Source: Byssochlamys sp. IMV 00236 (Eukaryota; Ascomycota; Eurotiomycetes; Eurotiales; Thermoascaceae). Taken from it: a stretch of 64,000 bases of DNA. Each line of letters starts with the position of its first letter. Positions within the stretch are counted from its first letter, which is position 1. The position numbers were made by a program, and so were the translations under genes. Under the pieces are notes generated by a model. That model was not told the origin of the DNA. It worked only from the letters and a program-made list of their open reading frames with translations, and did no database searches. The stretch lies in assembly GCA_001931875.2 (NCBI GenBank), contig MSJH02000804.1, forward strand, positions 124,001 through 188,000, in the 5' to 3' direction. Positions 1 to 14,300 of the stretch are shown here, one piece after another.

Positions 1-722
1 GCGATAGATCTTGCCGATACATTCCCTAGTGCGGAGGTCATAGGAATTGATCTCAGTCCAATCCAACCACAGTTGTATGTATACCCAGCATCATTTTTTA
101 TGACAGATGCTGAGGATATTCCTTTTACAGCGTCCCTCCGAATTGCAAATTTATCGTCGATGATGTTGAAGCAGACTGGACGTATTCCGAGAAATTCGAC
201 TACATTCACCAGCGAAACATGGTAGGGAGCATCTCAGATTGGGATAAGCTCTTTCAGCAGGCATACAAGTGGACAAATCCAGGTGGATATATTGAACTGC
301 AGGAGTTCCGAGTCTGGTTTCATTCGCAGAATGATAGCCTCCCGGAAGATTCTAGTATCAACCGTTGGCAGCGCATCTTGCTGGATGGAACCAAGTCTTT
401 GGGAAGGCCTATCAACATCATTGAAGAATTAGGAGATAAATTAAAGGCGGCTGGGTATACAGACCTCCATGAACATGTGTTGAGAATCCCCATAGGAGCT
501 TGGCCCAAGAACAAGTCCCTCAAGGAAATAGGCACTTTCATGCAAGCCCATGCAATAGAGTCTGTGGAACCGCTGACGCTGGCTCTATTCACTCGACATC
601 TGGGGTGGACTGAAATGGAGTCTCGTATTTTTATCAAGAAGGTTTGTGATGAATTCAGAGATACAAAGAAGCAGTTTTATGTACATGCTCATTTTATCTA
701 TGCACAAAAGCCGACTGCTTGA
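1..722 (+). CDS. LaeA-like SAM-dependent methyltransferase, 3' part (5' end outside window)
   Basis: Exons 1-74 and 131-722, with an intron at 75-130 (GTATGT donor, CAG acceptor). The join restores one reading frame: ...GIDLSPIQPQF then VPPNCKFIVDDVEADW, the classic sequence after the glycine-rich SAM-binding strand in fungal LaeA/UMTA-type methyltransferases. Further family marks are 'FDYIHQRNM' followed by 'NPGGYIELQEF'. The C-terminal part is complete and ends at TGA 720-722. The N-terminal region and most of the SAM-binding motif I lie to the left of the window. Members of this family act on unknown small molecules or as LaeA-type regulators of secondary metabolism; the sequence cannot tell which. 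Neighbours (scytalone-dehydratase-like, ene-reductase, MFS) fit a metabolic gene group. Family assignment is firm, role is not. Confidence 0.85.
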
Positions 723-1384
723 GGACTCGAAGATGTTTCCTTTGTGCTGTGATTCTCCCGGTGAATATTTCTCAAATCTGCCCGCTATTCTCAACATTTA
801 TTGCCATTTTCAGCGTTTTGGGCGTTCTGAGCGCTAAAAAATATCTAATACCACTCCCAAGTTATCCACAGAAAGCGTGAGTGAGAGCGTGGAGGTAGAT
901 TGGTGACGACTTCAGAGTTATTGTAGCGAACTAAGTAGTCTTGCTTGTTCCCATAATATCGGGGAGTCAGTGTTCTACCCTCTCCATCTGTTCTCTGTAT
1001 CTCGTATACGTATCGTAGACGATAGTCGTCTCTATCTTTCTGCCGTACTAACGAGGAACATTGGCCGATTCGCCTTGTTCCAACGAAGACATCAATCGAC
1101 CCATGGATCGCGACCTACAGATAGCATCCCTCAGAGCAACTTCAATTGGATACGTCCCAATAGTTCTGTTGCTGTCATACCTACACGAGTGGTCGCTGAT
1201 CTCCACCCATGTGAAATGTACTGTTCCCTCAGAAGTGCTCATAAGACAGGGTAGCAGGCTATAACTATACTAGGGTTAGCCAGGAAACCGTTACAAAATT
1301 CACCCATGTGTCAAGCTCCAATCATCTCAATTTGATTTAGTAGACAAAAGAACTGGCTGAGCTAGGTACTAACTGCGCATTCCG
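723..1384. other. Intergenic, 3' ends facing
   Basis: About 660 bp between two convergent genes. I see only short chance reading frames and no RNA gene or repeat. Confidence 0.5.
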
Positions 1385-2038
1385 TCAATGTTCCACCGAT
1401 AACTGGGGAAATATCTTGTCAAAGTTATGCTCGTTCCAATAGACTCTAGGACAGACGCCAGCGAGCTTCCAACAACCATCGATCTTTTTATACCAATGCT
1501 TTACGCATGCGTGTCCATGTCCTTTTTCCTCTACCACCGTGTGGTCCAGGTTTGCATAGCGCTGATGGGCAGCACGAATCTGGTGATGACCCACGATTTC
1601 CGTTTCCGAAACTCGCTCGTATTTCGCAGCCCCCATCAAATGCTGGGTACAGACAAGCGGATCGCCGAGGAGCTTGGGAGATCTGATCATTTCAACGAAC
1701 TCTTCCGCTGGCATTTCGGGGATGCAGTCATGACCAATGATGCTGTAGTCGACCTAGAAAAAGCTTAAGCCAACTCGTCATGAATTTAAGGTAGAAAGAA
1801 TCTGAAGGGAAACATATACCATCATTGTAGGTGCAAGAATATTCCGTAGTCGATCCCAGTCCTACAGGATGTTAGGTTAATCGCAAGACGAATCGAGATG
1901 TATCACCTTAGTGTCGTAGCTATCTGCCCACTCGAAGACTATGGCGGTAATAGCAAGGTAATCTAGAAGATCTCAGTGATTCTAGGATAAATACTCGTCC
2001 TGCAAGGAAGCAATACCTTGATACTGAATCTGTTCCAT
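1385..2038 (-). CDS. Scytalone-dehydratase-like enzyme
   Basis: Four exons on the minus strand: 2017-2038, 1907-1962, 1820-1861 and 1385-1753, giving 162 residues (scytalone dehydratase is about 170). Joined, the N-terminus reads MEQIQYQDYLAITAIVFEW followed by ADSYDTKDW, a hallmark of the family; later blocks are MPAEEFVEM, TQHLMG, AAHQRY and HWYKKIDG. Scytalone dehydratase removes water from scytalone and vermelone in DHN-melanin synthesis; relatives act in other polyketide pathways. Catalytic residues of the Magnaporthe enzyme map at a constant offset of 7: Tyr23, Asp24, Tyr43, His78 and His103 are present. The position matching Asn131 is Val124. This suggests an altered substrate or reaction. 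The start was chosen because the first exon alone restores the conserved N-terminus. No polyketide synthase is visible in the window. Confidence 0.85.
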
Positions 2039-4684
<2,646 letters not shown>

Positions 4685-5290
4685 GTGATATATCTCGTGC
4701 GGCTATCGAAGTTAGAAGGAAACAAACAATATATGTATCCGTCTTTTTCTAACAATTGAAGAAAAAACCTCTGTAGAGAAACCGCATAGAATAATGGCAA
4801 GTAAGAAATACTTAGGCATAGCACATTCGGAGAAAATTGCCATAACATAAACAGTTCCGCTCCATCGACCTTGAACATCTCACCATACAGATAAAGGCAT
4901 CTAACAAAGAGATAAATCCATACTAACACATTTACCGAGGTCCATGTGAGCGATGAATAAGATAACCTGTTCTCGTTTTCCTGGAGCGGTGCGTATTCAC
5001 ATTGGCCGCATCCACACAAGTTCTTGAGATGAGCAGTGAGAGCGGTTTCACGTCACCGTTCAAGTGGCACTCGAAATTTGGCTCCTGACAGGTTGTTGTT
5101 CTTCCCTAATATAATTCCACCTTGGTGATTGAGGTTGAAAACCGCAACAGGATCGCAATCAAAAGGTTTGGTATTTTGGAAGGAATATTACGTGGCCATT
5201 GCCATACCTGTACCGACTATCTCTAACTAGTTGAATACGAGCACTTTACAGTCATTCATCTTCCTAGAAAAGCACCGTTGGATATGCTCC
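4685..5290. other. Intergenic, 3' ends facing
   Basis: About 600 bp between the convergent ene-reductase and MFS genes. No gene, repeat or RNA recognised. Confidence 0.5.
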
Positions 5291-6733
5291 TCACACCGAT
5301 CTCTTTCTGATCCTTGGTAGAACACCCCAGCATCCTTCCATTGCCACAAACAGTCCAATACAGATAGGATGGAGGACAAACGTTCCTACCTTTTGTGCTA
5401 GAAGACCTGTCGCCAAAGGCGCTACTGCACCCCCACTGCTACCCAAGGCACTAATGAAGCTCAGACTAGACATCTGACTGTTTCGAGGGAGCAGTTTAGT
5501 AAATACCGCCGCTGCACAAGGGAATATAGGACCCAGGAGCAAACCAACAATGGCCACTGCGGCAGCTTCACCGATCAAGTTTGGAACTAGCCAAACAATA
5601 AGCTGAAACCCGAGGGCACCAGCAATGGCCATGACAACGAAGAATTTCTCCCCCAATCGCTGCGCCGGGTGCGAGAGGAGAAATCGTCCTACCGTAATAC
5701 CGGCCCAGAAACCAGCACTCACGTAACCCACATCTGCAAGATTGCCATGACGGTAGGTGACCAGGAACGAAACGATCCATCCTGAAATCGAGACTTCTGC
5801 ACCCTGGTAGGCGAATATGAAGAGGGCCCCAAGGATCGTGACGCGGTTCTTGATTCCTCTGAAGATACCAGCATGGGAGTGATCTTCGGTATGGGGATCA
5901 GAAGAGGATCGTGACACCCGCATAGCAGCCAGTTCATTTTCGTAACCTCTGAATGTCCACCCCGCCAACGCAGTGTTGATGACGGCCATTCCCAATGTTA
6001 TGAAATAGAATGGTGACCACTTCCCAGCATGAGATGCAATTGCCGTTGCCATTAGCGGACCCAAAGTGCCACCAATGCCATAACTGCCGTGGAGAAGTCC
6101 CAGCGCAACCGTTCCATTCGCCAGATTCGCACAGAAGACGTTACTCAACGCCAATGCAGTCGCGAGTCCGAACCCAATGGGCAAGAACGCAATCACAACG
6201 ACAGGGAAAGGAGGCGTACAGACCAAAGCGAGAAAGGCCGCACAGATTGCAACCTCCGCAACCATGTATGTGCGCGCTCGGCCGAGACGTCGCTCGAGGA
6301 TATGGGTACACGGAGCAGCAGCGAGAAAGCCAACCGCATTGGCAACAAAAATCAAGGACACGAGAGCGTAGCCAATATTATATTTCTTTTCGATGTAGGG
6401 AATCAGAGCTCCTGGAGCACTATCGTTGAGCCCACCAGCAAAGTTTATCAGACTGACGCTTAGAACGCGGTATCTATTGATCGCAGGGTTCGATATGCTC
6501 GGCAGGATGATAGATGCTTCGTTTCTTCGAGAGTCTGAAGCCAGATCTTCGATCTCGAGTTGCTGTGCTGGAAAATCTTCCGCTGGCCTGTCTGTAACAC
6601 AGATTGCGACATCAATTGCTCCTGTTGCATGTCCACCAGCGTTTGTTTCTACGTCCATGCTGACCGCTGCATCATTGCCGTAGCGGTCAGACTCACGAAC
6701 GGCCTCGACTGCTGAAGACCGGATAGCAGCCAT
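5291..6733 (-). CDS. MFS permease, fucose-permease/BSC6-like
   Basis: One uninterrupted 480-residue frame. The first ~85 residues are hydrophilic and probably cytosolic. From about residue 90 the protein is a run of hydrophobic segments consistent with 12 membrane spans, opening with 'NFAGGLNDSAPGALIPYIEK', a block shared with FucP-like fungal permeases often annotated 'bypass of stop codon protein 6'. A cytosolic loop rich in Arg/Ser/Asp/Glu (about residues 275-300) separates the two six-span halves. Substrate unknown; sugars or small metabolites are possible, and export of a product of the adjacent enzymes is an alternative. The gene is convergent with the ene-reductase and divergent from the DUF4202 gene. 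Confidence 0.85.
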   Translation of the reverse strand: MAAIRSSAVEAVRESDRYGNDAAVSMDVETNAGGHATGAIDVAICVTDRPAEDFPAQQLEIEDLASDSRRNEASIILPSISNPAINRYRVLSVSLINFAGGLNDSAPGALIPYIEKKYNIGYALVSLIFVANAVGFLAAAPCTHILERRLGRARTYMVAEVAICAAFLALVCTPPFPVVVIAFLPIGFGLATALALSNVFCANLANGTVALGLLHGSYGIGGTLGPLMATAIASHAGKWSPFYFITLGMAVINTALAGWTFRGYENELAAMRVSRSSSDPHTEDHSHAGIFRGIKNRVTILGALFIFAYQGAEVSISGWIVSFLVTYRHGNLADVGYVSAGFWAGITVGRFLLSHPAQRLGEKFFVVMAIAGALGFQLIVWLVPNLIGEAAAVAIVGLLLGPIFPCAAAVFTKLLPRNSQMSSLSFISALGSSGGAVAPLATGLLAQKVGTFVLHPICIGLFVAMEGCWGVLPRIRKRSV

Positions 6734-7483
6734 TTTGGACCGGCGTATTGCTTTGAGGATAGGCTAATTGCATCATAAATGAGAATCATAGTTGAATCAA
6801 AACTTCTTCACTCTGGAGGATAACTAACTGGTAATATTTCCACAACTGATCCATCATTATTATTACCCCGCATCCCCAGATGATTATTAATGCTAGATAG
6901 TGTAGATCTTGTATTATTATCCGGGTATTAAGATCCAACATTCCGCCCTCTCATGGCTAGACGGTGTGTTTTTGCAATAGCTCGATGGCTTTCTCTTCTC
7001 GGTTCAATTATGTTTGCATAATAGCAATACTTGCATAGTCGCTTGTGAGATTTGGCTAATCGTAACTTAGAGAGAAAAGAGCGTACAGTATCATCCATGA
7101 CTGTCTCAAGTATTCTCTTACCGGTGAGCGAAGAACACTTTGAAAGAAATCCTGCTTTAATTACAATTATAAAAAAGCAAGAGACCTTGTAAGACAGAGG
7201 CAAACAAGAACAAATCTCGATCTTTGCTTACTATTTAGTGCCCGAATTCTTATCTATCAAAAACGGGATTAGATACGGTTTTTGCACCGGGAAATGGCGG
7301 GGCGTCTCTGTCCAAGCGAAAAAAACGTTAATTACTTTGACTGACTTGCGCGGAGAATTGAATTGACCGATGAAACATCTCTCACAATCGACCTATAGCA
7401 TTATATGGACAACCAAGAATACCAGAAACCCTCAGGATAAAACTCTCAATTGCTCTCTTCCAAACCACCTACACTCCCCCACC
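6734..7483. other. Divergent intergenic region
   Basis: 750 bp holding the presumed promoters of the MFS gene (minus) and the DUF4202 gene (plus). AT-rich near 6860-6930. No recognised gene; the 91-codon frame at 6928-7203 has no family features. Confidence 0.45.
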
Positions 7484-8071
7484 ATGTCATCATCTAAATA
7501 CGACCTCGCGCTCCGTCGCATCGACGAAGCACACTCTGCGGACCCGAACATCGTCACTGTCAATGGCGCCCAAGTACCTTACGAACTACACTACGCGGAC
7601 AAAATGACCAAATACCTAGACCTCCATACCCCCTCAGCCTCCGAACCACTGCGTCTCGCCATCCGCGCCCAACACCTCCGCCGATGGGAAGTACCCCGCA
7701 GTTCATATCCGCAGACGAAACCAGGCTACTTTGCCTGGCGAACGTTCCTAAAGAAGCGGCAAGCGGAGCTCGCGGAGAAAATCTGTCTGGAGAGCGGATA
7801 CTCCGAGACGGAGGCGGCGCGTGTTGCGGCTCTGGTCCGCAAGGAGGATCTGAAGCAGGATCAGGAGACGCAGGCGCTGGAGGATGTGGCCTGTTTGGTG
7901 TTTTTGGATGACCAGTTTGAGGAATTCGAGAAAGGGTATGATGAGGAGAAGATTATTAGTATTTTGCGCAAGACGTGGGGCAAGATGTCAGAACGGGGCC
8001 ATGAGCTGGCGCTGAAGATTCAGATGTCGGATCGGGCGAAAGAGTTGGTTGGGAAGGCACTGGCCGCGTGA
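7484..8071 (+). CDS. DUF4202 family protein
   Basis: Intronless, 195 residues. Start 7484 was chosen because it has a good fungal context (CACCATGTC) and the upstream in-frame extension from 7370 looks like 5' leader. The protein shows the DUF4202 core: 'IRAQHLRRWEVPRSSYP' then 'KPGYFAWRTFLKKRQAEL', and later 'EDVACLVFLDDQF' and a helical C-terminus. Homologues in fungi and bacteria are soluble and uncharacterised; some databases name them 'glutamyl-tRNA synthetase' without support, and no synthetase signature is visible here. The many conserved His/Arg/Asp residues are compatible with an enzyme, but no reaction is known to me. Confidence 0.88.
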   Translation: MSSSKYDLALRRIDEAHSADPNIVTVNGAQVPYELHYADKMTKYLDLHTPSASEPLRLAIRAQHLRRWEVPRSSYPQTKPGYFAWRTFLKKRQAELAEKICLESGYSETEAARVAALVRKEDLKQDQETQALEDVACLVFLDDQFEEFEKGYDEEKIISILRKTWGKMSERGHELALKIQMSDRAKELVGKALAA

Positions 8072-8306
8072 GATTGGGGTCAAGATTTAGAAAGGAGATT
8101 TTTCGCAAGGACAGATAAACAGGGAGTCGAAAATTTTGGAACAAGATGGAAAGATGTGAAGTGAACATTGGTATCTAACTCCTCTATATGCCCGATTGAT
8201 ATTAAACAACAAATCATCACGCCGTTATGGATATCACACAAAGTCAGAAAATCAGGGTGAGCTTTTTCCAACCGAGAACGCCAGATTAAAGCAAATTTCA
8301 AAAGAC

Positions 8307-9400
8307 TCAATGGGCACCGCCGTGGTCGATTAGCCCAACAAGAGCAATAGCTGCTCCGGCGGCGACGCCTCCGACAACCACCATCTGCAATCCACCTTTC
8401 AACCCTGCGATAACATTGTCACTACCCGCCCAGCCACGGACGATGCACGTCTTGACATAACCGAAGGCCAAGAGAGTCACTCCCATGACGGCGATACTGC
8501 AATACAGTGCGGTGATGACTTGGCTGGCGATGAAATAAGGAATGAGAGGAATGAAACCGCCGATGAAATATCCGAGCGCGAGCGTGATGGCGGAGATGTA
8601 GGCCTGGTTGCAGTCCGGTTCGGATTCCTTGTGGTGGAAGGCAATGAGGAATTGGAGAAGCCTTTCAGGCGACTCGTGGAGAGAGTGATTTAGTTCAGCA
8701 ATAGCAGTGTCGGAAATGCCGTAGGCGACGAATGTCTCGCGGACAATAGCTTCAGTCTCCACCGGGGAGCTTTCGATAAGTTCTTTCGTTTCCCGTACGG
8801 TTGTCTGGTATGATTCTCTGCACAAGGATTACATGTCAGTCCCGATTCTGGTTACTTTCAAAGTCCAGTGGTTAACTCACGCTTCGCTTTTGGCACCAAC
8901 ATATCCACCCAGGCCCATGGAAATTGCACCAGCTGCTAGCTCAGCGAGGCCACCGAGCACAACGACCTTGGTATCTCCCAAGGCAGACAGCCCCGCGCTT
9001 AGTGCAAAAGGAACCGTCAGTCCATCAGAAAGACCAAGGATGGCATCCGAGATGATTCGCGGGTTGATACGCGACCGAGAGCTCCCTGAGCTGCCACCGG
9101 AGCTACTTGAATCCTCTGACGGCGTCCGGTAGAAAGTATCGTAGGAATGGTTCTGGGCCTCCAGGTCGTCATGTGGGTGCTCTCCGATGCTGCCCAAGAG
9201 AGGTTGCCCTGACGGATAGTTAGCACATGCCGCTCTCTTCAAGCAGTTGCAATCTAGAAGCAAGCATATGTGGCGATGGGGGTATACTAACTCAAGCTCT
9301 GGGACGAAGGAACCTTCAATATCTGCTCACCTGCAGAGGATTGCTTGGATTGGCCTCCTCGGGACGGGAACAGCTTCTGCTTGATGAACAGCAGAGCCAT
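8307..9400 (-). CDS. cccA: CCC1/VIT1-type vacuolar iron/manganese transporter
   Basis: Exons 9331-9400, 8881-9208 and 8307-8817 on the minus strand give 302 residues. The second intron joins ...GAKSEA to ESYQTTVRET in frame. The first membrane block 'IISDAILGLSDGLTVPFALSAG' and then 'GGLAELAAGAISMGLGGYVGAKSE' are diagnostic of the VIT/CCC1 family, whose members carry Fe2+ (and Mn2+) from cytosol into the vacuole by proton exchange. Two more membrane spans and a final pair ending LVGLIDHGGAH follow. The cytosolic Glu-rich stretch after the second span is the metal-gathering domain of the family. The N-terminal 60 residues are Ser/Gly-rich and unconserved. In Aspergillus the orthologue CccA protects against iron excess and is repressed on iron starvation. 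A CCAAT box lies 292 bp upstream (9692-9696). Confidence 0.93.
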
Positions 9401-11374
9401 ATTTTTGCTTTACCTAAAAGGGGATGGGGTATTGCTCGGTACTGAAGGTATTGTATGATCTGTAGGGATCACGAGCAACTATGAACCACCCCGAGACGGA
9501 AGATACCACCAAGGACGAAGGAGATTGATTGAGAGGAAATCTGGAAATCTCCAGGACAGAGAGGAGCGCGACATGCTCTTAACTATGCGGAGTCCCATCC
9601 TTACTTTTGTCTGATCCCTTTCTAGTCTTTGCCATAATGGGGTCTTTCGTAACATTCCTCGATGTTTCTGCGGGCGAGACTGCTGCTCCAGCCAATCACC
9701 GCTGCACCAAATGTAAGCGTCGCGGACTGAAAGCCCGACGGGGGGCGCTGCTTACTTTTATCTTCTCTTTCGTTCGCAGAACTCGATCCGCTGGTCACAC
9801 TGATCGCCGTGATGCGTGAAGCATCCCTGACTGATATCGAAGGCACGATATATCCTCGCTGTGATAGGCTAACTTAGATCGTGCGACAATCCCAGATCTC
9901 AGTCCAGCCTGAAGGCGGTTATGAGGAACGAGATCTTGGCGGGCTTGGCGAACAGTGTTATGAAAGTGCATAAAAATACTTTGAAGGGCTTCCAGAAACG
10001 GGATCTAATCTTGATCCCCATCACTCTGGATCTTAATATATTGATCTCCACGACAAGACACATCGCAAGACACATCGCTCTTTTCTCAACTTTTCATCTA
10101 GATACTGATACATATTGAGGAACAGCAACGTGGAGGCTGGCATTCCAGGCGGGAGATCGACAACACCGTGATGGAGCAGTAGTAAATACAAATAATAATT
10201 AAGCATTCTTGGAACGTCAACTAGAGTGGGGACCTGGGGATCAACAAGATTATTGTCAAATGCGTAATAATTATCAACCTCATACAGGAGGAATATATCC
10301 TCTGCACCGTTGGATCGTCGTTATATCCCTCTGCGTACAGTATCGCGCGTGCCGGAGATAGTTGGCATCGAACCTGGTTGTCGTTTTCTATTCTCTGGTA
10401 TCCTCCGTCTACATCTGATCTTGTGGTTTATTGTGTTAATGACTGAGGCTGGCAATAGTTGTATACGCAGATTTTCATAGTACTCTTGGCATTCGTCAAC
10501 GTAGTTACTACTTGTTTCGCTTCCATATGATCCTTGTCATAGATGAACGGTAGGCTCATAGATCTCTAGTAACTATAAAGTCTGCGGAAACGCAAGTACT
10601 TTAGTGTTCTCCGAATATTAAGCCTATTGTTGAGATGTCATCCGCGACCGCTGATTCCGCTATATATACTCCTTAATGTACTGGCACCCTGAAAGTTCTC
10701 ATGTTACATTATCGTCAAACGTTCACCGTAAAAACTTGCGCGTCTTTCACTTAGCTTGAAATGAGAAAGGATCGGGCAGATCCCAGAATAGACTCATCGT
10801 ACATCGAGTAAAGGTATATCAATCTCACGCCCAAAATAGAAACAACTCAGCTTGCAGCTGGTCTGTAAGTTCGCTTATTCTCAACACCATCCAGGACCTA
10901 TCTCCATGACTGATAACAAGATGCGTGGTCTCTTTGACGATTAAATGCGGCCATTGTTTCTTCAAAATACATGGTATAGTACAACGAAAAGCGAATCTCT
11001 TGTTCACATCTCCATGGTTACTCTTTGTGTACTGCATCTATTAGAGTGATCAACAAAGGACTAACGCTTTCATTTTCTGATTTCTTGATGGATTCTTCCT
11101 GGTTTATTCTTTTCCCTCGGGTCTTTGGGCGAACCTCTTTCAGTGGGCTTTATGAATCTCAATCCCATTGTCAAATCCTTTGTTTATGAAGCAGTTACGG
11201 AGATGCCTCTTATAGTATATCTCTTCATCTTTCGCATTCGACGTATAGATGCATACTACTGTATATCAACTCTTTTTCTCATATATACATATAATATCCC
11301 CTTGTCGAACACATTTTCCTTAATCGAAGCCTGCATCCTACAGAGTAGCGGGTTTCTATATCATATCTCAAGAC
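9401..11374. other. Long divergent intergenic region, no gene seen
   Basis: Almost 2 kb between the iron-transporter start (minus) and the USP-like gene start (plus). It is AT-rich from about 10020 to 11370, with only short chance frames. It must hold two promoters. A CCAAT pentamer is at 9692-9696. Confidence 0.45.
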
Positions 11375-14300
11375 ATGCCGCCTCGTCGCTCCCGCAATCC
11401 AAGCAGAGACTACGAAGACCCTCCTGTCCGATACCCACTATATAACCTCGGACTCCTCCCCGACCCACCTGATAACTGGCTACTATGGAATGAAGACAAG
11501 AGAGCTTTCTGCGGTGGCCGTCGCGTCAGCCGCGCAAAAGCAAAGGAGCTAGCTGATTTCCATTTCTGGGGTATAAATCCCGGTATTGAAGGGCGTGACT
11601 CTACAGAACGACTGATGGTAGCGCTCCGCAAGCTCATGTACTATCAATCAGCTCACCACAGACCTCCTGAATATTCTGAGTTCCTCAATACGCAGAGAGA
11701 TGCTGGGCCGAGACTTCTGGATCCTAATTTGGTCCCGCAGCCTCTACCTATAAGTCGTTTCTTTTCTCTCCTTCCTCAGGATGCGCAGGCTGGAGCGCTT
11801 TCGCAGATTGATATCGCCCGACTGACCGAGAGACAGCGTTTATATCCGTCAACTCGCTCAGGTAATACGACAGCGCTTCGGAATCCAGGAGGTTTAAATA
11901 TCAGCAGTTCAAATACGGGTTCCCTCAACCGAGGCGGGCTAAATATAAGCAGCTTCAGTCCTTTGGACAGGTACGATCCTACCGGTGGACTTACAGACGC
12001 GGATATCGACCTGATATTGCGTAACGCTACGGAGGCCCTTGCCACTCCAGTCCTGACAGGCGATCTTGCAGCAATAGGGGGCCAAGAGTTTGGACTTCGC
12101 TCTCTGGGCAGTAATGATTTCGACTCTATTCTCAGTCAGATGGCGCAGAATACACCGAGTCGTGCCATTGCTGATCCTTCTCGAACAGGCTTCCAGACAG
12201 GTACGGCGACTCGTGGATCTGAATTGAACAGGTCTCCCCTTGGAAGCCCAGAGATTACTATGGCGGATGCGGGCCCAATCTCAGGACGCAATTCTATCAG
12301 CGGAAGCCTAACGAGCTCTCAAATAAATACACAGCGTCCGATCTCGCAAGATAGTATGGGCCAAGGAGAGCTATCCCAGCGGGCCTCTAATCCACTTCAA
12401 TCTTCAAGCCCCTATACGACAGGGCAACTTCGTTCTAGTGGAATAAGCAACAACACTGATATAGTCACCGAAGAGATCCAGAGGGCCATCATGCGAATTA
12501 CGTATCGAGATCTAGAAAGACACGCCAGTGCTTTACCCCGGGGCCTGCACCCTCAGTCAATTGCAACAAATGAAGAACATCTTCTGCAAGTCCAGCAGAG
12601 AATCTCTCCAATGGCCGGTGCCGTTCACCTGTCTAGCATTGAGGGCAGTTCCTTTCGCATAGATCCAAATGGCATTAACTATGCATATCGGGGCCGTGGA
12701 CCCGTGTGGAGGAACAACTCCTGTGCTGTTGACTGTGTCATTGTTGCTGGAAGGTTGCTTGATGCAGGATGCACAAATAAGGACCGAGCAAGTCCCGAGT
12801 GGGACAGATCCCTGACTATTCTTGAGAGAGCATATATCCAGGCGATAAATATAAACTGGGATATACTGTCAAGAGAACAGAGCATGGATACAAGGGACCG
12901 TTTCTGGGAGATCCTGGCTGGGAATATCCCCGGCATGGAAGTTGGGATTCCATCGCCACCAACATCTATATGGGAAGAATCGACCAAGTCATTTGAACAA
13001 TTCAAGTTTTCTTATACAGAGGAAATAACATATTGTTCCTGTAGAAGAATGGGGAATAGTCGCAGAACATATGCCCATCGCTCAGTGTCTCCTGCTTTTA
13101 CACCTGCTGATCAAAATGGCGTGTCGATGGAAACACTAATACAGAGAAGTTTCAGATCTCACAGAGGGATTTGCCGATATTGTAGAAAGGGCATCGCGAT
13201 ACGCAGCCGGACTTTCCACGAGCTTCCTCTCCGCATGGTTGTTGAACTGCACAAGGATGCACGTCCGAGGAACCACACGGCGAATATCACGATCGAATAT
13301 AAAGATCAAGATGGACAAGACCAAAAGGCAACTTATCGCTGGCTAGGAGGTATATACCGCACCGTCTCGGGGAGATATATTAACGAGCTAGGAGAAGAAG
13401 TCGATTCGTACCATTTCCGAGTCTACTGGACCGATGTGGAGAGAGGAGAAGTCGACACTCATGAGATTCGCATGTACGACGGAATGGAGAACCTCGGTCT
13501 CATTGCGGGCAATATTGCTCCGTCCCATCGAGATGAGCGGGTTCCTGAGAAGTGGTGGAAAGATCAGTCGATACCGCTATTGTTCTATGAGCGTGTGCTG
13601 AATCCAGAGAGTGAAGTGCTATCTGCGGCCAAGGACACAATAATGAATATGATTGACGTGAAAGAGAACAATGGGCTAATTATGCAGCAGCTCTGTCAGT
13701 GGCGTCCATCCAATATGCCTGCAAATCCAATCCCACGTGAGAGAACGGTCTTTCAGCCAACTGACAGCCAAATGCTTTCCATGCCTCCCAGGGAAAATGT
13801 GACTATGGGAGCCTCTGGTGCACGGCAAATATTGGAAACTTATTTTGATGGGAATCTTCTCAATCCCAGCAGAAATCGACCTTCTTCATCTTTGGTCCCT
13901 GGTTTCACTTCTAGCAGACAAACTGAACCGATCCAGCAGAATCAACCTAAAGTTCCATCGTCTTCTGGTGCCAGTCGTCCAAGTTTCGCACAGCCAGGAG
14001 CTGTAGGGTATGCTCCCAACGAGGCTAGACGCAGTGTTAAACAGAGTGAATCGACCTTTCCGACTGCAAGCTATGTGGAATCACCCAGACGACATACTCC
14101 GGGTATTCACTCGAGTGAAGTGGGCGACTCCCTTTCACATCCTGTGGTCACTGAAGATGACCAAGTGCCCGATACAGAGACACAATCCGAGAGACAAGAG
14201 CAGACACAGCACAACATGCCCTCGCAGAGCTGGCTACAGGAATCCCTTCCTTCTCTTACTCAACATCAAGAACATGATATACCACCATTGCCAGAACTCG

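Noticed and set aside
1427..1768. 113-codon plus-strand frame
   Set aside because: It lies antisense to the last exon of the scytalone-dehydratase-like gene, whose family motifs are clear on the other strand.
6010..6463. Long plus-strand frames of 139 and 124 codons
   Set aside because: Antisense to the MFS gene; the sequence is Arg/Gln/Ser-rich low-quality translation.
7370..7483. Earlier in-frame start for the DUF4202 protein
   Set aside because: The extra 38 residues look like translated leader, and the ATG at 7484 has the better context.
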